From assembly GCA_019009955.1 (NCBI GenBank), contig CM032228.1:229499501-229563500 (forward strand): 64,000 nt of DNA, in the 5' to 3' direction. Each line of letters starts with the position of its first letter. Within the stretch, counting starts at the first letter, position 1. A program made the translations under genes and the position numbers. This DNA comes from Riptortus pedestris. Lineage: Eukaryota > Arthropoda > Insecta > Hemiptera > Alydidae. The notes beneath the pieces were generated by a model. That model worked only from the letters and a program-made list of their open reading frames with translations. It ran no database searches and was not told the origin of the DNA. Shown in pieces: positions 10,751 to 19,707 of this stretch.

Positions 10751-11235
10751 TTTAGCGGATTTGCCTTATGAGAAATCAGTTATTGATGATGTACTCGTGA
10801 CGCAATTTTTGAACAATTTCCTCAAATGTCCATCGATACTACATAGGAGATGACGTACACGAGGTCCGTTCAAATTTATACATACATATATATTTGTCTG
10901 TTGCCACTCTAGTGGTCGCAATTTCGGTTTAATCGCTTTCCAAGCGCCATATATATGAGTTTTATGTAAAAAGATAGTTCAAGTTCGTTAACGACTGAAA
11001 GCGCACTGTGCGGGGGAGGGAGGTGTTTAGAGTGGAGGGATTTTGAAATATCTTCGTTGTTATATGTAAGATCGAACAAGGGTATAAAACAATTTCAAGT
11101 ATAATTTCCTATTAAAATTTTTAAATACATAGTTTTTCTGTCATGAATATTAACGGTGTTATTTGGATTTTTTTTTGTTTACAGCCTTCAGTAAACCACC
11201 AATCCTACTCATGTCACGTTAACAATTAGCTGATA

Positions 11236-11841
11236 CACTCAACCGCAAAAAAAAGAAAAACCACTTAGATTTAGTTATAATTTTGTTAAATACTTAATAT
11301 ATATGTATATTAATCTTTTTAATTAAAATAATTGGTTAATCTATAGGTTATTTAAACAAAATCTGCCAAAAGAGAATAATTTTTATTGATTATTTACACA
11401 AAAATACATAATAAAAAAAAATAAAAAGATAAATTAACACATTTAAAAAAAAAATATTCTTCATTTTTATTACAGTGAATGGTAGACTTCGCTACCCCAA
11501 GCAATGTAACGTAAGCTCCCGCCTTCCATCTAAGTTTGAAAGACCCATTATTCTGGACCGAAATAAAAATAAAACATTAATTAAAGAAAATACTTGGTTA
11601 ATAATTAAAGATGTTTAAATGTGCGAAAAACTACTTACAGTTTAGAATAGATCAACTTCACGACAAATAAATCTAATCTGAGTTTTATCTAATTGTTTAC
11701 TAATCCTGAAGGGATTAGTTCAATGGACTTAGACTCTAAATTCTCTGTAATAACTAGAATACCCACATAAAGAAAATTGCTGAAAATTAGCTTTTAATAC
11801 GACAAAAATGAAGTGTCCGGTTTTTTTTTTGCGGTTGAGTG
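11236..11841. mobile_element. Tc1/mariner-type MITE nested in HINE
   Basis: Terminal inverted repeats: CACTCAACCGCAAAAAAAA at the left and its complement (TTTTTTTTTTGCGGTTGAGTG) at the right, with inner matches AACC and CACTT. A TA dinucleotide sits at both borders (11234-11235 and 11842-11843). Removing the element restores the HINE reading AGCTGA-TA-TATCATGAACC, which matches other copies (for example AGCTGTTATATCACGAATC at 18848). The 606-bp interior is AT-rich and has no transposase frame, so it is non-autonomous. Confidence 0.85.
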
Positions 11842-12127
11842 TATATCATGAACCACGTTATTCTAAGCCTAAATACCAAATATTTTTGTCAAGAGATCTT
11901 TATTATGCGATTTGTCATCTATTAAGAATTTACGTTCTTGTTTCGAAGATGTTTACTTGATTTGTACCATACTCGATATTTAACTGTTTCAGTAAACGCT
12001 AAGGATCATATTTGTTCTTGGCTGAAGTAGGACCTGGAATAGTGTGGGTTTGGAGGGTGGTGGTCTCGGAAATTCAAAATACTGCCGTTATTATGAGTCG
12101 GACGTAGAATATTATAAGACGAATCTT

Positions 12128-12351
12128 TAATACTGTTAAGGTCTTCGGGTATTGACCGTGTCTGCATTTTAGCTGCCAACGTTTCGCTAGACATGCTTCT
12201 AGCTTTCTCAGGGCTATCTCTGAGACTGGGAGCCCTGAGGAAGCTAGGAGCATGTCTAGCGAAACGTTGGCAGCTAAAATGCAGACACGGTCTATACCCG
12301 AAGACCTTAATAGTATTAATGACCAGGACCGTGGAAGTCTACGAGTTTATT
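12128..12351. mobile_element. Penelope-like terminal palindrome with 13-bp target duplication
   Basis: Two copies of one sequence lie head to head. The left arm has CCGTGTCTGCATTTTAGCTG and GCTAGACATGCTTCTAGC. The right arm has AGCATGTCTAGCGAAACG and CAGCTAAAATGCAGACACGG. The motif CTGAGGA (12235-12241), stem GCTAG/CTAGC and GAAA (12261-12264) resembles the hammerhead-ribozyme-like element of Penelope retroelement ends, though with one extra A before the stem. Flanks are TAAGACGAATCTT (12115-12127) and TAAGACCAATCTT (12352-12364), a 13-bp target duplication with one mismatch inside the HINE. Confidence 0.65.
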
Positions 12352-12535
12352 TAAGACCAATCTTGTTAAACTATCGATGCTCTACAAATGTTGGAATGTT
12401 TATTTTTTTCGTAACTCCAGTATTCAGTGAGACATTCGTACTGTTTTGTTTTCAATAGTTTGTGGTCAAAAGTGAGTTATGGAAGTACGTCAAAAATCTG
12501 CTCAGTTTACGCAGCCCCTGCGTGACGGGCTTTTT

Positions 12536-12714
12536 GGTTTTCAGTCTTCACAAACCCTCACTCCTGCTCATGACATGTTAATATTAAGCTGCTATATAAT
12601 CGACTACTTTACTCCAAACTTAAATACGTAATAGAGAATTGATGGTGAAATGCAATCATATCCGTACCATATTCCAGTGCGAGGGCACATCTGCTAACTG
12701 CTTGACGGACTTTT
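12536..12714 (+). mobile_element. HINE terminal module following the previous hairpin
   Basis: Continues without gap from the preceding 3' end: TTTTCAGTCTTCACAAACCC, ATTAAGCTGCTATATAATC, and a second, degraded end ACATCTGCTAACTGCTTGACGGACTTTT. There is no left end. As at 4546, a second 3' module is joined head to tail to a first. Confidence 0.65.
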
Positions 12715-12722
12715 ACTTACAG

Positions 12723-13508
12723 TAAATATATTCAAATAAACAATATTATTTCATAGTAATCCAATACAATAATCAATTCTTTACATAGTCATCCATTATA
12801 ATGATCCATTCTTTTGTATTACACATGTGTCTTTTTTATACATGTTAATTAAATACGATGTCTGTTACCACCCTAGCGGTTAATCGGCTTAACCGTTGCC
12901 AAACTCAATATTTAATCGTTTTGCGTAAAACGAAAGATCAAGTTCGTTAATTTCTGAAATCCGACCAGTGGGAGGGGAGGGGTTAGATGGGAGTGTATTT
13001 AGAAAAATCTTAATATCTCAGTTATTATGCGTAGGATCCAGAAATTGTTCTGAACCAATCTTATTGCAAAAGTAATGTTCTATATATTTTGTCATAGAGA
13101 AACGTTTATTGAATATTTTGATTATTAACGGAGATATTCGCATTTTTCAGTTCTCGGTCTCCTGTAAACACCCACTCCTAATCATGTCATATTAACAGTA
13201 AGCTGTTATATTATGAAGCTTATTTTTTTTTAGATAAATGTTAATACGTGGCACACTTGGGAAATCTGCTTAGTTTACACAGTCCCTGCGTGACGGACTT
13301 TTTTTCTCTCTTTTACCTCAACTGTACCATTTGGGGGATTCATTTTCTTCCGTCTTCTCATTATTTTATAACCTTCTTCGCCAATGTAATGTATTCAAAT
13401 ACACAATTTTATTTCATAGTAATCCAATAGAATAATCCATTCTTTACAAGTCACGCAATACAGTTATTCATTCTTCCGTTTTACAAATATGCCTTTTTTC
13501 TCATATGT
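12723..13508. repeat. direct repeat of about 115 bp flanking a HINE
   Basis: TTATTTCATAGTAATCCAATA and the ATTCTTTACA/ATTCTT...TACA context occur at about 12723-12845 and again at 13387-13508. The HINE 3' part at 12857-13303 lies between them. This suggests tandem duplication of a unit made of the HINE end plus this flank. Confidence 0.65.
12857..13303 (+). mobile_element. HINE right half
   Basis: Starts in the microsatellite-proximal block (TCTGTTACCACCCTAGCGG), with the G-rich tract 12969-12990, AGTTATTATGCGTAGGATCC, TCATATTAACAGTAAGCTG, and a good 3' end GGGAAATCTGCTTAGTTTACACAGTCCCTGCGTGACGGAC. The 5' end is absent. Confidence 0.8.
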
Positions 13509-13807
13509 TGAAAACAATTTATCAATATACCACATTTGCATCATACAATTGGAATTCATGCCCATTTCATATATTATCTACAGCTCATGGGTTCATTCAT
13601 TGAAAGTGTATAGTAGCCACCCAATTTCAATGAGCGATTCAAACTTAAACGTGAGTAGACTAGCGCCAATCTTGGCCCCAGAGCAGTATCTAGGGAGGAA
13701 TCGATGAAGTTTGTGGACGCCCCAGAGAGCTCTGTCGGTAGTAGACCGAAACAATTTACTCCCTCAGCAAGTGCTGCTGCCCCTCGACTACTCTGATTTC
13801 AACTACT

Positions 13808-13945
13808 ATTTAAGCATTTTTCCCATTAGGGAAATCAGCTTTTGAGGTGCTCACGGCGTGATTTTCGAAATATGTCTTCAAATGTACTTAGATCCTACCT
13901 AGGGGATGACGAAAATGAGGTCCGTTCAAAATTGAATATATATGT
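13808..13945 (+). mobile_element. HINE 5' fragment
   Basis: TTAAGCATTTTTCCCATTAGG is a mutated left end. It is followed by AGCTTTTGAGGTGCTCACGG and GAGGTCCGTTCAAAATTG, and stops after a few TA units. Confidence 0.7.
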
Positions 13946-13980
13946 TACCAGACCAAAATCAGAGAGTGCCAGCTCATCCG

Positions 13981-14120
13981 AAAAGTCCGTGGCGCTGGGG
14001 CTGCGTTAGCTTCGCTAAATTTCCCACGCACGTCTCGGATTTGCATTTATCTCAAAAAGTAAATGTTCAATGAAAACAATATTTGGTATTTAGGCTTCAA
14101 ATAACAGCTTATTTAAGTAG
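13981..14120 (-). mobile_element. HINE 3' fragment
   Basis: The 3' end is at 13981 (AAAAGTCCGTGGCGCTGGGG, a mutated hairpin), then the long-variant piece with TTCAATGAAAACAATATTTGG. It is broken near 14120. Just beyond it a 27-bp unit (AATGAACTAAGCTACTTATA...) is present twice (about 14135-14188). Confidence 0.7.
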
Positions 14121-14375
14121 CGTAATTTATAAAAATGAACTAAGCTACTTATATAGAAAAATGAACTAAGCTACTTATATAGAAAGTCAGTTTTAAGTTA
14201 CTCTTGTTCGTTTCACAGCTTTCAGACAAACCTGGATAATCATACAATAAGACTGACGTATAACAAGTATTTTATTGAGTTCACTTATCCCTGAATTTTT
14301 ATTCACTATAGAAAACAATAACTATAATATAGCCAATAGCCAACAACTATTATAATGGGGCTCATTATATAAAAT
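14121..14375. other. spacer with short tandem duplication
   Basis: Apart from the two copies of AATGAACTAAGCTACTTATA near its start, nothing recognised. Confidence 0.5.
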
Positions 14376-14588
14376 GGGGGCTCAGGTTAGCCAAGTGAGC
14401 TAAGGCGTTGACCTTTATTTATGGTAAAACTAGAGTGGCGAGTTCCATTCTCGCCTGGGCAAAGGAAATTATTTAGTGAATTCATTAAATAACATCCTAA
14501 AACCCCACCCTGGCTAGAAAAGGGGGTAACCTGTAGATAGCGCATCCCAATTCAGCTCAGTTGCAAAAAGTGGACGTTAATAAATAAA
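14376..14588 (+). mobile_element. tRNA-derived SINE
   Basis: Full-length type: GGGGCTCAGGTTAGCC, box-A-like region, box-B-like GAGTTCCATTCTCGCC, body GGGCAAAGGAAATTATTTAG and tail GTGGACGTTAATAAAT. The tail runs directly into a HINE 3' end with no gap. The same SINE-tail/HINE joint occurs inverted at 24870-24936, so the pair was copied together. Confidence 0.9.
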
Positions 14589-14925
14589 AGTCCGTCACGT
14601 AGGGGCTGCGTAAACTAAGCAGATTTCCCACGTGAAGTTATACAATAGAGAAATCTCCATACGAAAGCCGAGCAGTTACGGAAACGGCCGACCAAGCTTT
14701 TGGCGGAAAACTCACTTGTGCGTTAATATTCAAGATAGAGAATAAATGTATAGAACAATATTTATAGTAAATTTAAGTTACCACCCACATTTAATAAAAA
14801 TGCTAATATTTCGGTTAATATTCAAGATAGAGAATAAATGTATAGAACAATATTTATAGTAAATTTAATTTTCAATAAGATCGGTTCTTTACAATTTTTT
14901 GATCCGACGTAGCAACTAAAGCAAA
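14587..14925 (-). mobile_element. HINE right part
   Basis: From the 3' end AAAAGTCCGTCACGTAGGGGC through GCAGATTTCCCACGTGAAG, GAGCAGTTACGGAAACGGCC and ATTCAAGATAGAGAATAAAT to TTTGATCCGACG, where it breaks. The ATTCAAGATAGAGAATAAAT segment is duplicated in tandem (about 14722 and 14814). The inverted copy at 24590-24878 lacks this duplication, so it arose afterwards. Confidence 0.85.
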
Positions 14926-14955
14926 TTGGAATGGGTTATAAACTGATTGCAATAC

Positions 14956-15243
14956 TTTTAGCACTTTACCTTAAGGGAAAACAGCACACTCAGTAAGTGA
15001 TTTTCGAAAAATTTCATCAAATATCCATCGATCCTTTAGCTGTCACAATTTTTGTTGTTTCGTTACCAAACTCGATATTTAATCGTTTCAAGTAGAAAGA
15101 AATATCAAGTTCGTTAATAGCAGAAATCGGATTTGTGAAAGGAGTTTAGAGGAGGTGATTTCGAAAACTCCAACTATCTCCGTTACTGTACGTCATATAG
15201 AAAAAGTGAATAGGACCACATTTATTGCAAATTACTGTTCTTG
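14956..15243 (+). mobile_element. internally deleted HINE
   Basis: Left end TTTTAGCACTTTACCTTAAGG, left block to ATCCATCGATCCTTTAG, then directly the CTGTCACAATTTTTGTTG block without TA repeats, and on to TTGCAAATTACTG, where the next HINE begins. An inverted copy is at 24265-24562. Confidence 0.75.
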
Positions 15244-15250
15244 ATTTTAG

Positions 15251-15377
15251 TTTTAGCAGATTTCCCTGAAGGGAAATCAACTATTGAGGTTGTACTCATG
15301 ACGAAATTTTTGAAATTTTTCCTCAAATGTCCATCGATCCTACCCAGTATATGAAGAAAGTGAGGTCCGTTCAAAAA

Positions 15378-15453
<76 letters not shown>

Positions 15454-15912
15454 CTTTTACCGCTCTAGCGGTCGCAATTCTTGTTTGATCGTTACCAAAC
15501 TCGATATTTAGTCGTTTTATGTAAAAAGAAAGATAAAGTTCGTTAACGGCTGAAATCGGACCAGTGGGAGGGGGGGGGTTTAAAGGGGAGGATTTTTGAA
15601 AATTCGAAATATCTCCGTTACTATACGTCGGAGCGAAAAAGAATCAATCTTATTACAAATTAAATTTACTATAAATATTCTTATATACATTTATTCTCTA
15701 TCTTTAATATTAACCGATATATTTGCATTTTTATTAAATCTGAGCGGCTAATGGACGAAGTGACTCCCGCCAAAAGCTAGTTCGGCCGTTTCATTAACTG
15801 CTCGGTTCTCGTGAAATTACTCTATTGTAAAACTTCATATAGCATTTACGTTTTGAGATAAATTCACGGGGGAAATCTGCTTAGTTAACGCAGCCCCGGC
15901 GTGACGGACCTT
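15251..15912 (+). mobile_element. complete HINE, good reference copy
   Basis: 5' end TTTTAGCAGATTTCCCTGAAGG, AACTATTGAGGTTGTACTCA, TGTCCATCGATCCTACCC, GTGAGGTCCGTTCAAAAACT, then a TA tract (about 15381-15443), CCGCTCTAGCGGTCGCAATT, CCAGTGGGAGGGGGGGGGTT, AATATCTCCGTTACTATACG, TTTATTCTCTATCTTTAATA, GCGGCTAATGGACGAAGTGA. The 3' end is GGGAAATCTGCTTAGTTAACGCAGCCCCGGCGTGACGGAC. The start GCAGATTTCCC and end GGGAAATCTGC are inverted copies, followed by a hairpin. No coding capacity, so mobility would need an autonomous Helentron elsewhere. Confidence 0.85.
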
Positions 15913-16616
15913 CTATGAGAACGCATTCAATAAATTATTCCGTAAGTATGTTTAAATTTCGATATTAATTTATACACAAATTTAATATGTGAACAACAAG
16001 GACCTCTACTCCTATAGGCCTATTACTAACTGATGGAAGACATGTGAGAATTTGACATTCCACATAGCATTAGACAGCTGATTGACAGTGAACAGTACAT
16101 ATCCACCATGGATATTTATGAAGTTGGGAAACCACGAAGAACACACATGTTCTTGAATTGACTGCATCTCATCCAAAGTATTATTGCAAAGTAAAACATT
16201 TTCATTCTTTTTTCAGTTAGCAAATGGCAAAAGAAGCATAAAATAACGGCCGGAAGAAGGCATTATTTACTGGCGAATGTTTTCATAAAGTGTACTGCGA
16301 AACTCTATTCCTTTACTACTGGCCAGTTCATATGGAAGTACTGCCACAAGATTCTCAACGGGACTGACTCATCAACATTTCAAGTAAAAAAAAGATAATA
16401 AAAAATAATGAACGTTATATTTCCTATCATCCTTGTCTCCTTTGTTCTGTTGAATGAGATCCGCTATTTTAATTCTTCTGCACAAACTCTGCCCACGACT
16501 ACAGTGGATTTCACAATTTTTACTCAGGCAACATCTCTTCCACAGCCTTATGAATTGATATTTTCAAATCGATTCATCCTTTCTTCGGACCACAGGTGGC
16601 ATTGACTACCACAGAA
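15913..16616. other. unassigned interval with a possible exon
   Basis: Not related to the repeats in the window. Holds a TTCTTTTTTCAG acceptor-like site (about 16206-16217) ahead of the short frame at 16408. Confidence 0.5.
16408..16605 (+). CDS. candidate small secreted-type peptide or exon
   Basis: A 65-residue frame with a hydrophobic N-terminus (MNVIFPIILVSFVLLNEIRY) like a signal peptide or anchor, followed by a Thr/Ser-rich segment (TLPTTTVDFTIFTQATSLPQ). It lies in one of the few gaps not built of repeats, and a splice-acceptor-like tract lies about 190 bp upstream. No family recognised. The frame ends at a stop, so it would be a complete small protein or a chance frame. Confidence 0.25.
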   Translation: MNVIFPIILVSFVLLNEIRYFNSSAQTLPTTTVDFTIFTQATSLPQPYELIFSNRFILSSDHRWH

Positions 16617-17501
16617 TAGTCCTTTGATCCTACTCAGATGACGAAAATGAGTTCTGTTCAAAATTATTATTATTTAGTCTGTCTAGAGGTCGCAGTTATT
16701 CTGTTTATCTTTGCCAAACTCGATATACAAGAGTTTCTTACAAAACTAAAGATCAAGTTCTTTAACGGCTAAATTCGGACCAGGGAAAGGGTTTTAAGAG
16801 GAAGAATTTTAAAAATTCTAAATATCTCGATTCCTATAAGTCGGATCGAAAGAATGGTATAAAACCAATCTTGTTGCAAATAGGATCTTCTATAAATATT
16901 GTTATATACATTTATTCTCTATCTTGAATATTAACCGAGATATTTCCAATTTTTCAGTTTTCAACCTCCAGAAAACTCAAACTTTTACTCATGTCACAAA
17001 AGCTACTCTGCTATATAATAAACCAATTTATCTGAAGCTAAAATATCAAATGTTGTTTTCAGGAGACCGTTATTATACAAGATACATGCAAATATGTCCT
17101 GTTGCCCTCCCCCGTCTTATGTTTTTGGATGACTAAAATTTCAGTGATGGAGATAAAAATTATTCTGATTCTTTATATGCCACAGTACTGGATATAGTAA
17201 ATAATTTTTAATAAAATTAATATGTTATATTTAGATATATTTCAGTAGTTGTTTTTCTTTTCGGTGAAGAATATTTATATCTGTTCAGCTCTGAGTGGTT
17301 GGTAGACCTGTTTGTTTACAATTCAGACACATTCCCTTGAGTGGTTATTAAAATTGACTGAAATATTTCTCATTACTTTTCGAATTTATTCACTTAATAT
17401 TCATGCTGGTGTTAAAAGTGTTAGTAGTTTGTAGATTAAGCTAATGCAAAACTTCACGAGGGAAATCTCTCTAGTTTAAACAGCCCGTGTAACGGACTTT
17501 T
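16617..17501 (+). mobile_element. HINE, 5' end missing
   Basis: Begins within the left block (TTTGATCCTACTCAGATGACG). The TA tract is replaced by ATTATTATTATT. It continues through TAGAGGTCGCAGTTATTCTG and the long-variant module with CAAATGTTGTTTTCAGGAGACC. A terminal variant contains TTTCAGTAGTTGTTTTTC, also found at 39560 and 61530. It ends GGGAAATCTCTCTAGTTTAAACAGCCCGTGTAACGGACTTTT, with the hairpin degraded. Confidence 0.8.
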
Positions 17502-18105
17502 ACTCAATAGAGAGTAATTAGCTGGCAAACTTAAGTGCACAAAACTTTAATTTGACATCTCATACTTGATTTCAGCGTAGCACAAAGTTTTGCTAGCTGA
17601 AAATCAAATGAATTCTGTTCCCTACTCCTGATAAGGTTGTGATAAGTATTTGAGGAGGCTGAGTTTGACATCTGTATCACATCAAGGGGTATTTGATTTT
17701 CTTTGGAAGACTGTATAAGCCACTCAGTTGAAATCTTATTTCTAATCGGCATTACTGCTTGTGTAGTCACGTGTCCTGTTTTCAGTCCCTAATGAATATT
17801 TTGATTTGGTCTACGGGGCCATGGTTTCACGTTTTGTGAAAAAAAAATCCGAATTCCGTTGCCTATTTGAATACTCAAAATGACATGTTCTCGTGATTAA
17901 GCAAGGCAACCTTTTTAAGCATGCCTTTGGTATGTGACATTGGGATATTCAAGTCTTTTTAAAGCAAAGCCATCGTTTTCTTTAATCAAGAATCTGACAT
18001 CGAACTGAAATTTATTGCTGTTTGTCGCTGGAAATATTCAATTTTTTTTTCAAAATAAACCACTTCTAAGAACTTGATGTCGCTTAATAAGTAGCCGATA
18101 AATAA
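17502..18105. other. unassigned interval, partly repeated at 22.3 kb
   Basis: The segment 17744-17885 recurs at 22286-22432. The minus-strand frame upstream (about 17531-17770) has no recognised motif. Confidence 0.5.
17744..17885. repeat. dispersed repeat, second copy at 22286-22432
   Basis: AATCGGCATTACTGCTTGTG, TTTTCAGTCCCTAATGAATA and CCGAATTCCGTTGCCTATTT are shared with 22286-22432 in the same orientation. The later copy has GTTGACGCACATGG where this one has CATGG. The element is unidentified. Confidence 0.7.
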
Positions 18106-18121
18106 TTTTAGAAGATTTCCC

Positions 18122-18157
<36 letters not shown>

Positions 18158-18404
18158 GCTATTGAGGTCGTACTCATGACGTGATTTTCGAAAAATGTTC
18201 TCAAATGTCCATCAGGCCTACCAAGGAGATGATGAAAATCAGGTCCGTTCATACAAAAATATAGGTGAGTTCAATAATGCTTGAAATTGAACCCGTAGGA
18301 GGGGGGGGGGCTTATAGGAGGAAAATTTCGAAAATCCTAAACATCTCCGTTACTATACGGAGAATCGATAAATTGCATCAAATCAATCTTATTGCACATA
18401 TAAT

Positions 18405-18720
18405 GGGTGAAAGTGCATTTTAGTCCCCCCTTGATGGCGCAAGATGATGACGGCAGCCATCTTGTTTTTCTAACACCGATGTTGGGGGTTTTGTTTTTAT
18501 TACTTTATCTTTTTTAACAATTTAAAATTTCCAAAATACGCCATCGGTGGTTAAAACCAGGGGGGGGGAGGGGAAGAGGAGGGGGGAGGGTAATTTTAAC
18601 TTAAATTTTGTTAACTCACCTAATTTGTTAGATAGTTAGTCTGAGGAGACAAACAAAATATCCGACAGTGACGTAACAAGATGGCGGCTAGGGGGGGGGC
18701 ATTAAAATGCACTTTAGCCC
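18405..18720. mobile_element. GGG-ended MITE with 7-bp target duplication
   Basis: Imperfect terminal inverted repeats: GGGTGAAAGTGCATTTTAGT at the left, and at the right the complement of GGGCTAAAGTGCATTTTAAT. ATATAAT flanks both ends (18398-18404 and 18721-18727), and excising the element restores the HINE reading TTGCACATATAATGTACTAT. An 8-bp duplication with one G fewer in the element cannot be excluded. The interior has G-runs at about 18561-18591 and the repeated word AAGATGGCGGC / GCCATCTTG. No coding frame. Superfamily not assigned. Confidence 0.8.
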
Positions 18721-18904
18721 ATATAATGTACTATAATTATAGTTATATAGATTTATTCTCTATCTTCAGTATTAGCGGAGGTATTTACATTTTTAGTTTT
18801 TGCCATTCAGTAAACCCCCCACTCTTACTCATATCATGTTAACAATAAGCTGTTATATCACGAATCATTTTATTTGTAGCCCAAATAGAATAGTATATTT
18901 CATT

Positions 18905-19707
18905 ACAAGGGCGAAAAGTGACTATTTCCTATGCGAGATCGTGTTTTACAGCCGAGGCGAAGCCGAGGCTGGAAATTAGATCGAGCATTGGAAACTCACT
19001 TTCCGCCCGAGTTATGAACGATACTTTACATCACGAGGCAAAAAATGCGAAATATAATTTAAACTCGTAATTATTAAGTATTATCATATTTAATGATTTG
19101 TTTTGCATTCTGTAGTATCGATTATTTCTGAACAGCTGATTTAGAGCACTAACCTGATGCAAGTAACATAACTTTAATAACTCTTTCAAACACAATTCTT
19201 TATTATTTGAAATAAATTTATAACAAATTCAAACATTTACAACTCAACAATTTTAGTGGCTTCCTTCATTAAATTTTCTGGTATGCTCCCAGCCATTTTG
19301 TATAAATAAAATAAGTGGTTTGTAAACATGAGATGTAGCTGCGACAATCGATTAGTTGATAACAAATGACAACAATGTCACAAATTTGGATTTATACAGA
19401 ACTCTTTTAAATGACATAAACGAATTTTATAATAAAACTAAGTTAAATTAGTGTAATTATATTTTCTAATGATAAGTAATCGACCAATAATATCTTTAGT
19501 GCTTTAAAATAACTAAAATATAAATCGTTTTTCGAATAGAAACGCTAGCGTAACCTAGCGTTGGAAACTGTAACTTCATTAAAGGGAGGGAAAAGTTTTT
19601 CCCTCCCTAGAGTGGGAAAGAGAACAGCTGTTTCAAGTTATTATGAAAAGACCCACTTTCCATACTTACATACGGTAGCGAAAGTAACTACTTTCAGATC
19701 AGAGTGA
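18905..19707. mobile_element. unidentified ~0.8-kb insertion in HINE
   Basis: HINE sequence stops at AATAGTATATTTCATTAC and resumes at AATAATGTTCTCATTGAGC. The inserted segment starts AGGGCGAAAAGTGACTATTT, contains the GC-rich AGCCGAGGCGAAGCCGAGGC and TTTACATCACGAGGC, and ends CGAAAGTAACTACTTTCAGA. The ends share CGAAA(A)GT(G/A)ACTA(T/C)TTTC in direct orientation. An internal hairpin AGGGAGGGAAAAG/TTTTTCCCTCCCT lies near 19583. No transposase frame and no target duplication identified. Confidence 0.55.

Larger units (their letters stand above)
10751..12535 (+). mobile_element. long-variant HINE with two nested insertions
   Basis: Starts TTTAGCGGATTTGCCTTATG and ends CTGCTCAGTTTACGCAGCCCCTGCGTGACGGGC. 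Between them are the left block, a minimal TATATATTTG in place of the long TA tract, the CTCTAGTGGTCGCAATTTC block, a G-rich stretch (11011-11032), CCTTCAGTAAACC and the second TTATTATGAGTCGG module. A Tc1-type MITE (11236-11841) and a Penelope palindrome (12128-12351) interrupt it, each with its own target duplication. The element itself is about 940 bp. Confidence 0.85.

Noticed and set aside
12006..12458. Twin frames starting MSSETLAAKMQTRSIPEDLN on both strands
   Set aside because: They are the same Penelope terminal sequence read from the two arms of a palindrome, not two genes.
10751..12535. Reading the HINE family as ordinary MITEs of a DDE transposon
   Set aside because: Ends are not simple terminal inverted repeats, a hairpin is present at one end only, and the filled/empty pair shows no target duplication beyond the T-run.
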